Below are positions 1-9,641 of a stretch of DNA of 64,000 nt, piece after piece. How positions within the stretch are numbered: position 1 is the first letter of the stretch; each line of letters begins with the position of its first letter. The DNA is taken from positions 1 to 64,000 of the forward strand of contig NZ_CP084882.1 in the NCBI RefSeq assembly GCF_013456555.2. The letters run 5' to 3'. The notes under the pieces were generated by a model. That model did not search any database. It saw nothing but the letters and a program-made list of their open reading frames with translations, and had not been told where the DNA came from. Both the position numbers and the translations under genes were made by a program. This DNA is from Natrinema zhouii. Lineage in GTDB: Archaea; Halobacteriota; Halobacteria; Halobacteriales; Natrialbaceae.

Positions 1-1
1 C

Positions 2-364
2 GTACTCGCATGTCCGCTGACCGACGTGACGCGGCACCTGATCGACGCCGAGGCGCTCGCAACGCTGGAACCGTCGAGCGTGGTCGTCAACGTCGCCCGT
101 GGCCCGGTCGTCGAGACCGACGCGTTGGTCGCCGCCCTCCGGACGAACGGTATCCGCGGGGCGGCACTCGACGTGACCGATCCCGAACCACTCCCGTCTG
201 ACCACCCGCTCTGGGACCTCGACAACGCTCTCGTGACTCCCCACACCGCCGGCCACACGCCGAAACACTGGTCCCGGCTGGCCTCGATTCTCGCCGGCAA
301 CGTCCGGTCGCTTCTCGGCGAGGCAGAGAGTCCATCCCTGCAAAACGTCGTCCAGTACGATTAG
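2..364 (+). CDS. D-2-hydroxyacid dehydrogenase, C-terminal part (cut by window start)
   Basis: The frame is open from the first base and reads VLACPLTDVTRHLI, the segment of the NAD-binding domain found in the D-isomer-specific 2-hydroxyacid dehydrogenase family. It continues with NVARGPVVETDALVAAL (nucleotide-binding fold) and ALDVTDPEPLPSDHPLW, which carries the catalytic glutamate region, then TPHTAGHT, where the family has its catalytic histidine. These enzymes reduce 2-keto acids to D-2-hydroxy acids with NAD(P)H, or run the reverse. About 120 residues are visible of a usual ~310-330, so the substrate cannot be named. The stop TAG is at 362-364. No operon partner is visible downstream; the next sequence is a remnant on the other strand. 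Confidence 0.9.
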   Translation, partial: VLACPLTDVTRHLIDAEALATLEPSSVVVNVARGPVVETDALVAALRTNGIRGAALDVTDPEPLPSDHPLWDLDNALVTPHTAGHTPKHWSRLASILAGNVRSLLGEAESPSLQNVVQYD

Positions 365-403
365 CCGCCTCCAGTCGTGCTTTCGCCGATCAGATTGGGT
401 GGG

Positions 404-731
404 TCAGGGCCAGAGACCGCGCGTACTCTTTGCCTCCGCGACGCGCGCGAGGGCGACGATGTACGCCGCGTCGCGCCACGTCACGTCGCGAGATTCGAAC
501 TCACGACGGACGTCGGCCCACGCCGAGAGCATCTCCGACTCCAGTTCCTCACGGACGCGTTCGAGGGACCACTTCCGGCGATTGATGTCCTGCAGCCACT
601 CGAAGTAGCTCACGGTGACGCCGCCGGCGTTCGCGATGGCTCGCACATTTTATTCGATCCTCGACTGCTGCTTCGTCGTGTGGATTGAAACTCTCGATTT
701 GTGACTCCGTCGTCGGGTCGACGCTCTCCAT
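404..731 (-). pseudogene. Glutamate dehydrogenase remnant (internal deletion)
   Basis: The C-terminal part reads ANAGGVTVSYFEWLQDIN followed by RRKWSLERVREEL and ends in AEAKSTRGLWP. This is the typical end of a haloarchaeal glutamate/leucine/phenylalanine/valine dehydrogenase. About 30 codons of an N-terminal-like stretch (MESVDPTTESQIESF) lie directly upstream at 640-731, but in another frame. The whole catalytic and most of the NAD-binding domain, some 320 residues, is missing. I read this as a gene that lost its centre by deletion and is now dead. The assignment of the N-terminal stretch to the same gene is an inference. Confidence 0.75.
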
Positions 732-1211
732 TGTGTCTCCTTATCCGCCAGTATATCGTATAATATTTTCTCATGTAGAAAAATTTCGGACTTCATCCAA
801 TACAGGATTGGCCCGGAGTTCCACCAGATGGATCAAAGACCAAGCCGGGACCAGATTCACAGCGTCAATAGAGATGTCGACTCTGTAGTTTCGTTAGACC
901 CCGTTAGACCCGACAGCGACGACTACGTTATTGCCGTAAAAAGCGAAGAGACGGAGTATTGTAACTTCGGATTTCAGTCACTTCCCCCGTTTTTCGGTCG
1001 CTAAGGCTAAATCAGTTGTCGCTAATCCGGCGGAACCTGCCGACCCCGAAGGGGGTGGCGGGTTCACCGAGTGAGCGATGCTCCCGCTGTACTGAGCAGT
1101 TGGACGAATACTTGAGTGTGTCGTCGCCACCAGCCTGCCGTGGCCCCAACACGTGAGTCTCGCCGCACTGTCTTTCGGCAGATTGCCCAGCGATCCTACG
1201 CCGACTGGCCC
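732..1211. other. Intergenic stretch, probable IS left end
   Basis: I see no gene here. The first ~250 bases are AT-richer. From about 1010 the composition changes to GC-rich and includes a short hairpin-like GGCGGAACCTGCCG stretch; this probably belongs to the IS4-type element whose transposase follows. I could not define a terminal inverted repeat or target duplication by eye. Confidence 0.3.
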
Positions 1212-2684
1212 ATGTACGAGTCGAGCCCGCTATTCGATCGCTCATCCCTCCCAGCGCTGGAATCGGATGTTCGCCTCGTTGCGGAAACCTGGTTCCAGCA
1301 TGACGATCACGAGAGCGTTGATCAATTCGTCCACGCAGTGCCGCTCGCATACGTCCAGTTCGATGCCCACGACTGGTATGCAGGCTCGACGACCTACGAG
1401 ATGGAGACACTGTTTCGCTTATTCCTGCTGAAAGAATGCCATGGCTGGGACCACGAGACCGCCCTCGTCGAATATCTCACCCAACACCCCGATTTCTGCG
1501 AACAGATCAGTCTGGACTCGGTGCCGAACCAATCTACCCTGTGGCGCAGCTGGCACCATCGGTTTACGGCTGGTCTCCAAGACACCGTCGAGACGGCAGC
1601 GCAAACAATCCTCATCAAAGCCCAGAATGTAGGCGTCACAGTCCTGCGTGAGCCAGACCGACAGAACCGTGGACACCGTGACGAGCGTACGGAACCGAAC
1701 CCCGATGAACAGACCGTATTAGAGCAGGCCGAGACAGTCACTAATCGCGTCAGCGATGTTGCCTTCCCAGCGTTCACACTGGACCGTGGTGAGGGCTGTG
1801 AGATCCACGAGAACGCTTACTGGGATCTCCAGACCTATCTCGGACTTCGAGAGAACCTTGCCGTCAATGAAGGCGCTCGGAGCTTCATTCACGAGTCCAA
1901 TCGGGAGCGGACGCCGCTCGGCCACGCCCATCGCGAGCATCTCCGGGATCTTTCGATCAAGCAGATACGCGAGATGTACCGACAGGCGGTGAGTCGACTG
2001 CTGGACCAGGTCGCAGAGACAGAACAGTTCTTCCAGGCCGGCATCGTCGCCATCGATATTACCGAGTCCGACCCGTTCACCGGCGATCGATCCGGCCACG
2101 AAGACGAGATTATCGGGGCGAAGGAGAAAACCGATGAATACGCCTACCAGTGGGCGACAGTCCAACTGGTCGAGAATGCCGTCCCAATCGTCTTAGATGC
2201 GCGCCCAGTCCGGAAAGGCGATACGCGCGAGGAAATCGTCGAGGACCTCTTGGACACGACAGAGACCCTCGTTCACGTCGATAACGTGCTGATGGACCGG
2301 GAATTCGACAGCCAGCACATTCTAGAGATGCTGAGTCAACGCGGGCTGTCCTATGTCGTCCCGAAACGGATGCAGACCAGCGAGAAAGCCCAGGCCAAAC
2401 AATTACTCCAGCGTGACAAGGACCGGTACGAGACCGACCGGAAGCTACATCTCGGCGATAACGAGTGGCACTCGACTACGCTAATCTACCGACGCAAAGA
2501 GAATTCCGAACACACCGATCATCGGCAGTACTCGGTGTTCATGACGAATAGGGGAACCGGGCATCTCACGGAGTACGGGTACAGATGGGAAATCGAGAAC
2601 GGCTACAAATCGATCAAGCGCTTCATGGCTGCGACGACCTCAAAGAATTTCGGCCTGCGGTTCTTCTACTTCGCGTTCGCGTGA
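1212..2684 (+). pseudogene. IS4-type DDE transposase, C-terminus lost
   Basis: A haloarchaeal transposase of the IS4 superfamily. The DDE acids are visible as D in AIDITESDPF, D in VLMDREFDSQ and E in the YREK signature YGYRWEIENGYKSIK, with exact Y-2-R-3-E-6-K spacing. The start is taken at MYESSPLFDRSS; the open frame runs further upstream to 1116, but those 32 residues look like non-coding sequence. The protein stops abruptly after RFFYFAFA, where relatives continue with a final helix of some 40-60 residues. The 3' end is therefore lost, at a junction with a metallopeptidase remnant. Transposition activity is unlikely. Confidence 0.8.
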
Positions 2685-2719
2685 CTCCTTTTGCTCCGAA
2701 AGTCAGTAGAGGCGTACAC

Positions 2720-3034
2720 ATGGATCCACGAGACACACCAGCCGCTGATATCGACGTGACAGTTCGTATCGTCGATGCTGACGAGTAGGTGCATGGCGAC
2801 ATTCTCCAACCAGTCGTCGAGGCGAAAGCCCGCACAAATCCGGTCGATCTCGCAGCGACGCTTATTCACGAGGTTGCTTACGCAACCTTCCACTCAGATG
2901 TAACCGACGAAATCGAGCGATCGAAACACGAGGTTGAGACCGAGGCAGTCGCCTACATCGTCGGGCGGTATTTCAGGTTGGATAGGTTACCACTGGCAGT
3001 GGCGGGGAGGGGAGAAGGTTCGCTCGAAGTATAA
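2720..3034 (+). pseudogene. Zinc metallopeptidase remnant (ArdC/ImmA-IrrE-like)
   Basis: Two pieces lie in the same frame, divided by a TAG at 2786-2788: MDPRDTPAADIDVTVRIVDADE and HGDILQPVVEAKARTNPVDL. The second piece contains TLIHEVAYATFHS. This resembles the HExxH zinc site of the ImmA/IrrE/ArdC peptidases, but the second histidine is tyrosine, so the zinc site is damaged. It continues ERSKHEVETEAVAYIVGRYF, which matches the third-ligand helix of that family, then runs out of frame. The 5' half is missing where the IS4-type element ends. ArdC-like proteins are common on haloarchaeal plasmids. I am sure it is broken and fairly sure of the family. Confidence 0.65.
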
Positions 3035-3083
3035 AGAACCGGTCAATCCAGTCGATTAGCTAGTCTGGTTCTCTCGCGAATAA

Positions 3084-3148
3084 CCCCCCTGATTCGAAGT
3101 GAGCTTGTTCACCTCTCCGAATATTTGACACCCCTGATTCGGAATGAG
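3084..3148 (+). repeat. Two origin iterons downstream of orc
   Basis: Copies of the 20-bp unit with consensus CCCCCCTGATTCGGAATGAG lie at 3084-3103 (one change, GAAGTGAG ending) and 3129-3148 (first C replaced and near-identical after). They have the same orientation as the copies upstream of orc. They sit just past the 3' end of the Orc1/Cdc6 gene, so the gene is bracketed by the repeats. Confidence 0.85.
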
Positions 3149-3149
3149 C

Positions 3150-3193
3150 ATCAGTACAAGGGTGGTAGGTAAATCAGTACAAGGCTGGTAGGT
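3150..3193 (+). repeat. Tandem 21-bp direct repeat
   Basis: ATCAGTACAAGGGTGGTAGGT at 3150-3170 is repeated at 3173-3193 with a single base change, giving a 23-bp period or about two helical turns. It directly follows the second iteron and lies just beyond the orc stop. It could be a second protein-binding motif of the origin or part of an orc transcription terminator region. The function is unknown. Confidence 0.7.
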
Positions 3194-3215
3194 GAACAAA
3201 CCCTCTGATGCTTGA

Positions 3216-4604
3216 TTAAATTTCGTAGGTTCCGTTGTGAAGTTCTGACAACCGTTCATCGCTCTCTACAACTGCCTTCATTACTACATCCTTGTCCTTA
3301 ACAAGCTGGTGTTCCAGATAGACACCCTGTTTATGTCCGCCACCAATCTGATGAGATTCAGAGATTCCCATTAGCGCGAGCGTGCTGAGAATCTGACTCA
3401 CTCGATCATACGAGAGAGAATCAGCACCGACGTCACCGCAGGTCGTTTCGTATTGGCTGTAGATACCAGAGGTGCGGAAACGGCGGTTGTTTGAGCCAGT
3501 CAAGCGACCAAGAGTGTAGAGGACGAGTTTAGATTGCGGTGGGGTACTTTCAATCGTCTCCTTGACTCGATTGATCTCTGCACGCTTGACTGCTTTATCG
3601 ACGTGATCCGTACTAACGACCTTCGCATCGTCGTCATCAGCAATATCACCAGCAATCCGCAGAACGTCGACTGCCTTCCTCGCATCACCATGTTCATCCG
3701 CCGACCGGTCAGCAGTCTCGGTTATGACGCCGTCTTGTACGACACCATCTTGGAATGCATCTCGTCGATACTCGAGGATTTGCTCGATCTGGTCGCTCTG
3801 GTATGGCTCAAAAATGAAGTCTGTCGTCCGCATCGAGCTTTGAACGCGTGCATTGAGTTTCTGCCCGAAGTCGATGTCGTTGCTGATAGCGATGATTCCG
3901 ATATAGGCATCAGTATGTCCGGCTTCTCGGGCTCGAGAGAGTTCATGGAGGAGCCCCTCAGCGTCATCAACCATGTCGATCTCATCAAGAATGACAATGA
4001 GCCCATCGTAGTACTCGTCGATGATGTCGTAGGCGTAATCGTAGTATTCGGCGGACCCTAAACCGACGCGAGGGATTTCTATGCCAGAACCAGATTTGTC
4101 GCTTAGGGCACGAGCGATTGTTCGGGCGACTCGCGTTTCGGTATTATTCTTCTTGCACTCGACGTAGATGCTTGCAGCAGGGACGTTACGGGCAGTGGCA
4201 GTATCAACGAGACGGTCAGAGACGTGTCGGCTGACAAGTGATTTACCAGTTCCGGTTTCGCCGTAAATAACGACGTGATTAGGTTGGGATTCGTGGATGA
4301 GGTGACGGATTTCTCCACCAACCGACTTGATTTCCGTGTCTCGACCGACGATGCGGTCCGGCCCAGGAACGGTTCCAATTGAAAGTAGATCCCGATCTGC
4401 CCAGATTTGAGTTGAAGAACCGTCTTTATCGCCCTCCCGAACGAACAATGGGTCATTCGCCGGGTCGTTCGGTTCTTGTCGCTGGATTTCTTTCGGGACC
4501 GACGAAATTTCAGAAGCCGAACTGTTCTCCCTGTTTGTATCGAAATCATCCAACTGTTGATCCGTGATAGATGAGTTACCCCCTCCATCTGATTCCTCTG
4601 TCAT
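3216..4604 (-). CDS. cdc6: Orc1/Cdc6 family replication initiator
   Basis: A 462-residue archaeal origin-recognition ATPase. After an acidic ~80-residue leader come the AAA+ motifs: Walker A GETGTGKS at 115-122, Walker B VILDEID at 204-210, sensor 1 ISND near 240 and sensor 2 GDARKAVD near 306. A winged-helix domain occupies roughly residues 340-450. Such proteins bind origin recognition boxes, remodel the DNA and help load the MCM helicase. The gene lies inside a set of nine iterons (3084-5374) with an AT-rich gap on its 5' side, the standard layout of a haloarchaeal orc-associated origin. ATG at 4602-4604. All motifs are intact, so it is likely functional and specific for this replicon. Confidence 0.95.
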   Translation of the reverse strand: MTEESDGGGNSSITDQQLDDFDTNRENSSASEISSVPKEIQRQEPNDPANDPLFVREGDKDGSSTQIWADRDLLSIGTVPGPDRIVGRDTEIKSVGGEIRHLIHESQPNHVVIYGETGTGKSLVSRHVSDRLVDTATARNVPAASIYVECKKNNTETRVARTIARALSDKSGSGIEIPRVGLGSAEYYDYAYDIIDEYYDGLIVILDEIDMVDDAEGLLHELSRAREAGHTDAYIGIIAISNDIDFGQKLNARVQSSMRTTDFIFEPYQSDQIEQILEYRRDAFQDGVVQDGVITETADRSADEHGDARKAVDVLRIAGDIADDDDAKVVSTDHVDKAVKRAEINRVKETIESTPPQSKLVLYTLGRLTGSNNRRFRTSGIYSQYETTCGDVGADSLSYDRVSQILSTLALMGISESHQIGGGHKQGVYLEHQLVKDKDVVMKAVVESDERLSELHNGTYEI

Positions 4605-4639
4605 GGATTCATCCTAGGAAGGAACCTACTTAGTCGTTA

Positions 4640-5003
4640 CCCCCCTAATTCGGAATGAGATTTTCTGGATATCGATGCTAAGCAGTGGAAAATTGATAGG
4701 TGACGCCGCCATACCTGATGATACCTGATTCAGAGTGAGCTATCTTTAAGCCCACATAGTGTAGAGATCTCACACCCCTGATTCGAAGTGAGTAGCTCAG
4801 ATGATCAGCGAATCCATATCAACCCCCCTCGCTCGGAATGAGATAGTATGAGTTGATCCATCAGCCAAGAATCGGGAGTGCTATACAGACACCCCTGATT
4901 CGGAGTGAGCTGTTACCGAACTAATGGACGATATTGAATCCAGTCTAATCAGGATAGATGCAGATTAGAGGTGGAGGGACACACCCCCCTGATTCGGAAT
5001 GAG
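4640..5003 (+). repeat. Six origin iterons upstream of orc
   Basis: Copies of the 20-bp unit (consensus CCCCCCTGATTCGGAATGAG) are at 4640-4659, 4721-4739 (most diverged), 4773-4792, 4823-4842, 4890-4909 and 4984-5003, all in the same orientation. Spacing between starts is about 50-95 bp. The 3' half (TTCGGAATGAG) varies least and the poly-C start is the most constant block after it. They resemble the ORB/iteron sites bound by Orc1/Cdc6 proteins. Confidence 0.9.
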
Positions 5004-5376
5004 ATCCCGTAAGGCTGATCGTGTAGACGTGATCTTCCAACGATCTACTAGATTCACCCTAACTAGGACGAGTCATTTTCTTCAAATCGCAAGATGATGT
5101 AGGTTTTCAAGAGTTAATCATTTGGCACTAACCCTAGCTTTATTACTCATCCATACTAATAGTCCTTCAAGTAGAATACAGCATTAGTTAGAAGTATTCG
5201 TGAATACGCCTAACACTGGAAGTACAGCTTTTCTATCCTTCGAATTAAAGCAGTAAACCATACGTCGAGTGAGTATACTCGCCGAATCCGTTACTACAAC
5301 TTTCTCATCGAATGGAGATACAGCCTCTAATCAAGTGGTATAATGGGCGTAACCTCATTCGGAACGAGGGGGGTGT
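5004..5376. other. Probable replication origin: AT-rich gap between opposing iterons
   Basis: There is no gene here. This roughly 350-bp stretch is visibly AT-richer than its surroundings. It lies between the last direct iteron (4984-5003) and the only inverted copy (5353-5374, which reads ACCCCCCTCGTTCCGAATGAGG on the minus strand). Opposed initiator sites around an AT-rich segment are the usual arrangement of an archaeal DNA-unwinding element. A 10-bp palindrome, GAGTATACTC, lies at 5271-5280. The origin role is inferred from the layout. Confidence 0.75.
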
Positions 5377-5443
5377 GTGGTCCACCCGTATCTTGTTGTA
5401 ATCGCAGGTCAGAATGAGGAAATCTTAGCCGTTCGTGTCTTTG

Positions 5444-6956
5444 TCAACCTTCGTCAAATCTGCGACCGATTCCATCCCAAAGGTGAGATAATACTCTCGC
5501 CAGCTCGGACCAATTCCATCTCAAAGTCCGATGAACTATATTGGTCTGTCTCTTCGTTAGCAGGGGCGACACGCTCTCATGACGACTTCTCGTCGTCGAT
5601 AATAACATACTCGACATCCTGTCCGGGATGGATAGCAAGGCCTTGGTCGCAAGCACGCTCGAGTGCCGCCACGTTCTGGGTGTACTGCGTGTACGTCTCG
5701 ACGACTTGGAAACACGGTTCCGTTCGACGAGTCGGTCGGGATAGATATTGTCAGCGTGTAGCTCCAAAATCACCTGTTCTAAATGACTGATAACTCCGTC
5801 CGGAAATTGCGTATGACCGAGAATCTCGAGACAATCGCGCTGGATGCCTTCAATGAACTTAGGCGTGGACCGTTGCCGAGCTTCGATGCCACGTATCTTG
5901 AACTCATCCTCATCCGCGACCTTCCCGTAATATTATGCCAGTGTGCCGTCATTACCCTCGCGCTGGGGCACAAGCGCCACCCACTTGCACTCACTTTCAT
6001 GTTCGAGGAGGATATTGACGATGTCCGCGATCTCGGCGACCAACATCTCCAACGATTCTCGTTCGTCATCACTGACGTCCGGGTCTGACGTCACCCAGAT
6101 CAAGTCGACGACCCCGTGGACGACACGCTATCCACCCATCTCCAACCGCTGTTTCGCAGTCATCAGGATTTCCCGAGCGAACGCGTTGATTGCTTTGTGG
6201 CACTCGATTCGGCCGAATTTCGAATTACTGAATCCCTGACACCCGAAGCACGCGACGAAAATTCACTTTAGTGCGGCTGACCGCTCCTCAAGCTCATCAA
6301 GGCAGTCTTGGTCGAGATCGTCGCACTGCTGTTTGCGATAAATGTCGACCTTAATCTCATCGCGAGCATCAATCAGCGTTGGGGGACATCGACGAGGTAA
6401 CCCCGCTCGTCGCAAATTGAGTAGCCGAGATCAGGGACGTCCGCGCGATCACCGTGACAGTCACACCGGATGACGTCGGGCGACACGTTCCGCGTGCAGA
6501 TGATGTTCGGGTAGAGAATGCAGAAGTCGAGTTCGTGGATGTTCTCATGGAGGCCGACCCCGGGTGCGAAGATGAACCCGCCGCGGTTGGCGTCGTGGGG
6601 CGTCCCCATCGGCTTGTAGAACTCATGCCGCCAGGAGTTCCAAGGAGTCAGGACATCGCGTTCATGGCTTCACAAATCTGGATGGCGGTAAGAACGTTCC
6701 CGATCGATGTCCACACGAGTTCTTGAACTGGCTTTTTCGAGCGCGACACGAGATTGAGGACACCGTTGAGGTTCGTCTCCTCGTAGAAGAACGTGTTCAA
6801 TTCGTCGATGATAGCACGACCCGGCACGTTGTATCGGGTGGAGGAGTGTCCCACCTGGCCGTAACTCGAATTATTATTATCGGTATAGATGATCAATTGA
6901 GAGCACTGTTTCTCACTGTCACCGGGATCGCCATCGTACAAAGATAACAGAACCAT
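5444..6956 (-). pseudogene. polB: Family B DNA polymerase, decayed
   Basis: Pieces in several frames on the minus strand spell a family B polymerase. An upstream part reads RAIIDELNTFFYEETNLNG followed by KKPVQELVWTSIGNVLTA. Next comes motif A as ELDFCILYPNIICTRNVSPD, and then motif B-like ACFGCQGFSNSKFGR, preceded by an in-frame TGA at 6263-6265. After further shifts the end reads YPDRLVERNRV. The exonuclease domain is absent and at least three frame changes are needed. Plasmid-borne PolB2-like polymerases are common next to haloarchaeal origins, which fits the neighbouring orc. This copy is certainly dead. Both boundaries are approximate, because homology fades beyond them. Confidence 0.8.
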
Positions 6957-8074
6957 CAGAGGGGAACAATAGTTTCAGAACACACAAACCAGTTCTCAGG
7001 AACGGATCATGGTTGCGATCAGCGCCCCTTCTGGAAGTAGCGTATGTTCCAAATGATCCGGGTGTATTGATACACAAGGATTCCTCGAGACCGTATCCAA
7101 TCGCCGATCCACTACCCACAGGAATCGCGAAATGATCCCATATCTATGTGTTCCGAATGTTTCGATACACTCAGAAGTTTTAGATAGTACAAACAATCTA
7201 GAAATCTCGATCAGTATCTGCCGATAGCCGATCGGGTAATAGCGCACCTACTACTAACCAGAACCCCGATACCTCCAGAGACTACGAACACAGGAAATAC
7301 AACATCATCGTGTATATTTCGAATGTAACGATACACACGAAACACTCAGAAGGTTCGAACACCGCTAACTATTCAATAGAATCAGATGTATCAATACACT
7401 CGGAACCCTTCCCCTCGAGAAGCAACCATCTCGTCACCCACCGGATAGCGAATTGTGTGACCTGTTCGACACACAGAACACCCAGATGTTACAGAATTAC
7501 AACAACCACTAGAACAGTCTGTACCCAGGAATGAACAAGTAATCCAATCACCCCGCTACATCTGACACATGCAGGCCTATCGCCGTCTCACAAATTGCGG
7601 AAGAGCTAGACCAGCGAAGAGATTCAAACCTTCTATATGTATCTGGTGTTTCCGGTGTACCAAACAAATCGAACACGGCCAAACCCATTCGAGACCCGAA
7701 CGATCGGAAACAATCCAAAGATGCGAATCTTTCCGATGTTCTGTGAGTATCAGATGTTCCGATCTCACCGCATCTTCCAAACACACCGAGATGGCTCTGT
7801 TAAAATCATATTTGTCCTACACTTCTGCAGACTATTAAGAAGGAAGGCGACCTTCGAACTCATAGTCGAATCCGTCCTTCCATCGAACACCAACAGTTGG
7901 ATCCAAAAGTCAAAGGTCAGAATGTAGGCTCGCATCACTCGGATTCTCAGATAACAAACTGAATGTGATGGTCAATTCGGTGTCGGCATCACGTATCTCG
8001 ATAACCGACTCATAATTTGTAGTTTCGACTGCTGTACCAGAGCGATTAACGACTGTTCAGGGCAAAAGCCGGTT
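6957..8074. other. Gene-free stretch with palindromic sites, possible centromere
   Basis: Several short frames exist on both strands, but none has coding character. The region is peppered with related words such as TTCCGAATGTT, TCGAACAC and GATACAC. Four copies of a 14-bp palindrome-like site lie at 7062-7399 and are listed separately. Because the same site recurs only upstream of the ParA gene, I read the region as a possible partition (parS-like) locus. The last ~270 bases, before the Fe-S gene, hold nothing I recognise. Confidence 0.45.
7062..7399. repeat. Four palindromic GTGTATYGATACAC-like sites
   Basis: Sites at 7062-7075 (GTGTATTGATACAC, perfect 6-bp arms), 7157-7170 (ATGTTTCGATACAC), 7323-7336 (ATGTAACGATACAC) and 7386-7399 (ATGTATCAATACAC). 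The 3' half GATACAC or AATACAC is invariant and the 5' half varies. Two of them share extra flanks: CGAATGT before and CTCAGAAG after. The same site occurs three times upstream of parA (13828-13989). They look like operators or centromere units for a dimeric DNA-binding protein. Confidence 0.7.
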
Positions 8075-9424
8075 ATGGCGACTGAAGAGCAATGGTCAAA
8101 TCAGACCGCTCTCGACCAGCATGACTCTGGTACAGGGGCCACAATTACGAACAACCGAGTGATTCGGTTCTTATTCACGAACAAGGACGTCCAACACGCA
8201 GTCAACCTGGTCACCGTTGCGATTTTCTTCTACGCGATCTATCGGGCCGCGGTGGATTCGACCGATTCGGTAACTAACTTCGGTAACGTCGCGTTCTTCG
8301 GCCTTTGGTGGACTCCAGTTATGCTTCTCAGCCTCGTCTTTCTCGGCCGGATCTGGTGCTACTTCTGTCCGATAGGAGCGATCGTTCGGTTTACCCAGCG
8401 ATTCGGACTGCAACGTCACTTTCCAATGTATTCGCGGAAGTGGGTTGTACTGAGATACCGCTGTCCGTTCTGTCGCTGACAGCCCTCTCGTTCGCCATGG
8501 CGCGGTGGCCGATGTACAGGTTGGCGTCGCGTACTCGCCTCGTCTCATCCCCGTGTATTGGCTTACCGTTCTTGGCGTCGCCGTCACCCTCGTCTATCAA
8601 CGACAGGCGTTCTGTCGATACGTCTGTCCCGCTACGGGAGTTATGAGCGTCACCTCGAAATTCTCGCCGCTGGAAATCGCACAGAACACCGAGACCGGCG
8701 TTCAGTGTGCGACGCTCGAATACAAGAGTAACTTCCTTAGCACCGATCGCCGGTGCACCGCCTGCATGAAATGTACGACAGAACAACCCGACGAAGATGT
8801 CGAGCTACGGTTCCGCTGGCCGGGCGCCAAGGTCCTCACTGAGCGCATCCCGCTCGTTGACGAGGCACTCGTCGCGCTCATCATCTGGGCCGTTTTCCCG
8901 ATCGATCACGTGCTCGGCGGTCCCGTCGAAGAAACGACGGTCATCGGGAACCTTCCCGGTGTCCTCGCCCCGGCCGCAGCCTCGCCGTGAGTATTCTTGC
9001 GACGATTCTGGCGTTCACTACCGTCAATCGCTTAGCGAGCAGTTGGAGTGGTATCGACTGGACGGCATCGTTCACGAAGTTCGGCCTCGCATACGCACCT
9101 CTGGGGATCATGTTCACGCTCGGTAGTCACGCCATCGGCGGACTACTGGAGTCGGGCGGGCAGACACTGAATGTGTTCGCGCGCGGACTGGGAATACCGC
9201 TTTCCCTGCCGGCGGGGGCGAACCCCGCGATTGTGTCGGCTTGGGATGACTTTTTCGACATCGGATGGCTGTGGCTCGCGATTCTCTGGAGTGCGGTGAT
9301 CGCGTGGCAAATCGCACGGACAATGACTGACTCGAAAAAATTAGCAGTAAAATCGTTTGCGCCGCACTTTGCACTGATGGCTGGAAGTACGTACGTCGTT
9401 GCCACCGTTCTAGCGAGCCACTGA
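8075..9424 (+). pseudogene. Membrane 4Fe-4S protein (NapH/NosR-like), frameshifted
   Basis: Four in-order segments in changing frames make up one polytopic ferredoxin-like protein. The first has membrane helices and the Cys cluster WCYFCPIGAI, followed by a second cluster FCRYVCPATGVM. A soluble binding site RCTACMKCTTEQP comes next, then further helices ending at VVATVLASH. Proteins of this NapH/CcoG/NosR type pass electrons to periplasmic or membrane oxidoreductases. Frame changes are needed near 8450, 8515 and 8985, so the gene is a pseudogene unless the sequence has errors. The MFS gene 217 bp downstream is intact and could have been co-transcribed. Confidence 0.75.
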
Positions 9425-9641
9425 TAGCTGTCTTGTAATTTCTTCTCGCCATTGTGTACGAGCCCCATTCAAAGTATATGTTTACTACTAAATCAATAAG
9501 AAGAACATATTCAATAAATCCGATTCCATTCGAATAGTACTAACAAAATCGGATCATGTTCAATTGGGATTTCCATGATTCGTCTGCTGTGCTTTGACTT
9601 AGTAACCGTTATCCCGGTGGATACCGGTCTGAGGAACATAT

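Noticed and set aside
1012..1410. 132-codon ORF on the minus strand
   Set aside because: It is antisense to the IS4-type transposase, very Arg-rich and low in acidic residues, so it is a shadow of GC-rich coding sequence.
7062..7399. Palindromic sites as a CRISPR array
   Set aside because: Spacing is irregular (about 60-170 bp), copies differ and no cas gene is present.
7548..7927. Several 70-95-codon ORFs in the 7-8 kb gap
   Set aside because: Cys, His and Arg-rich on both strands at once, with no start signals; better explained by repetitive palindromic words.
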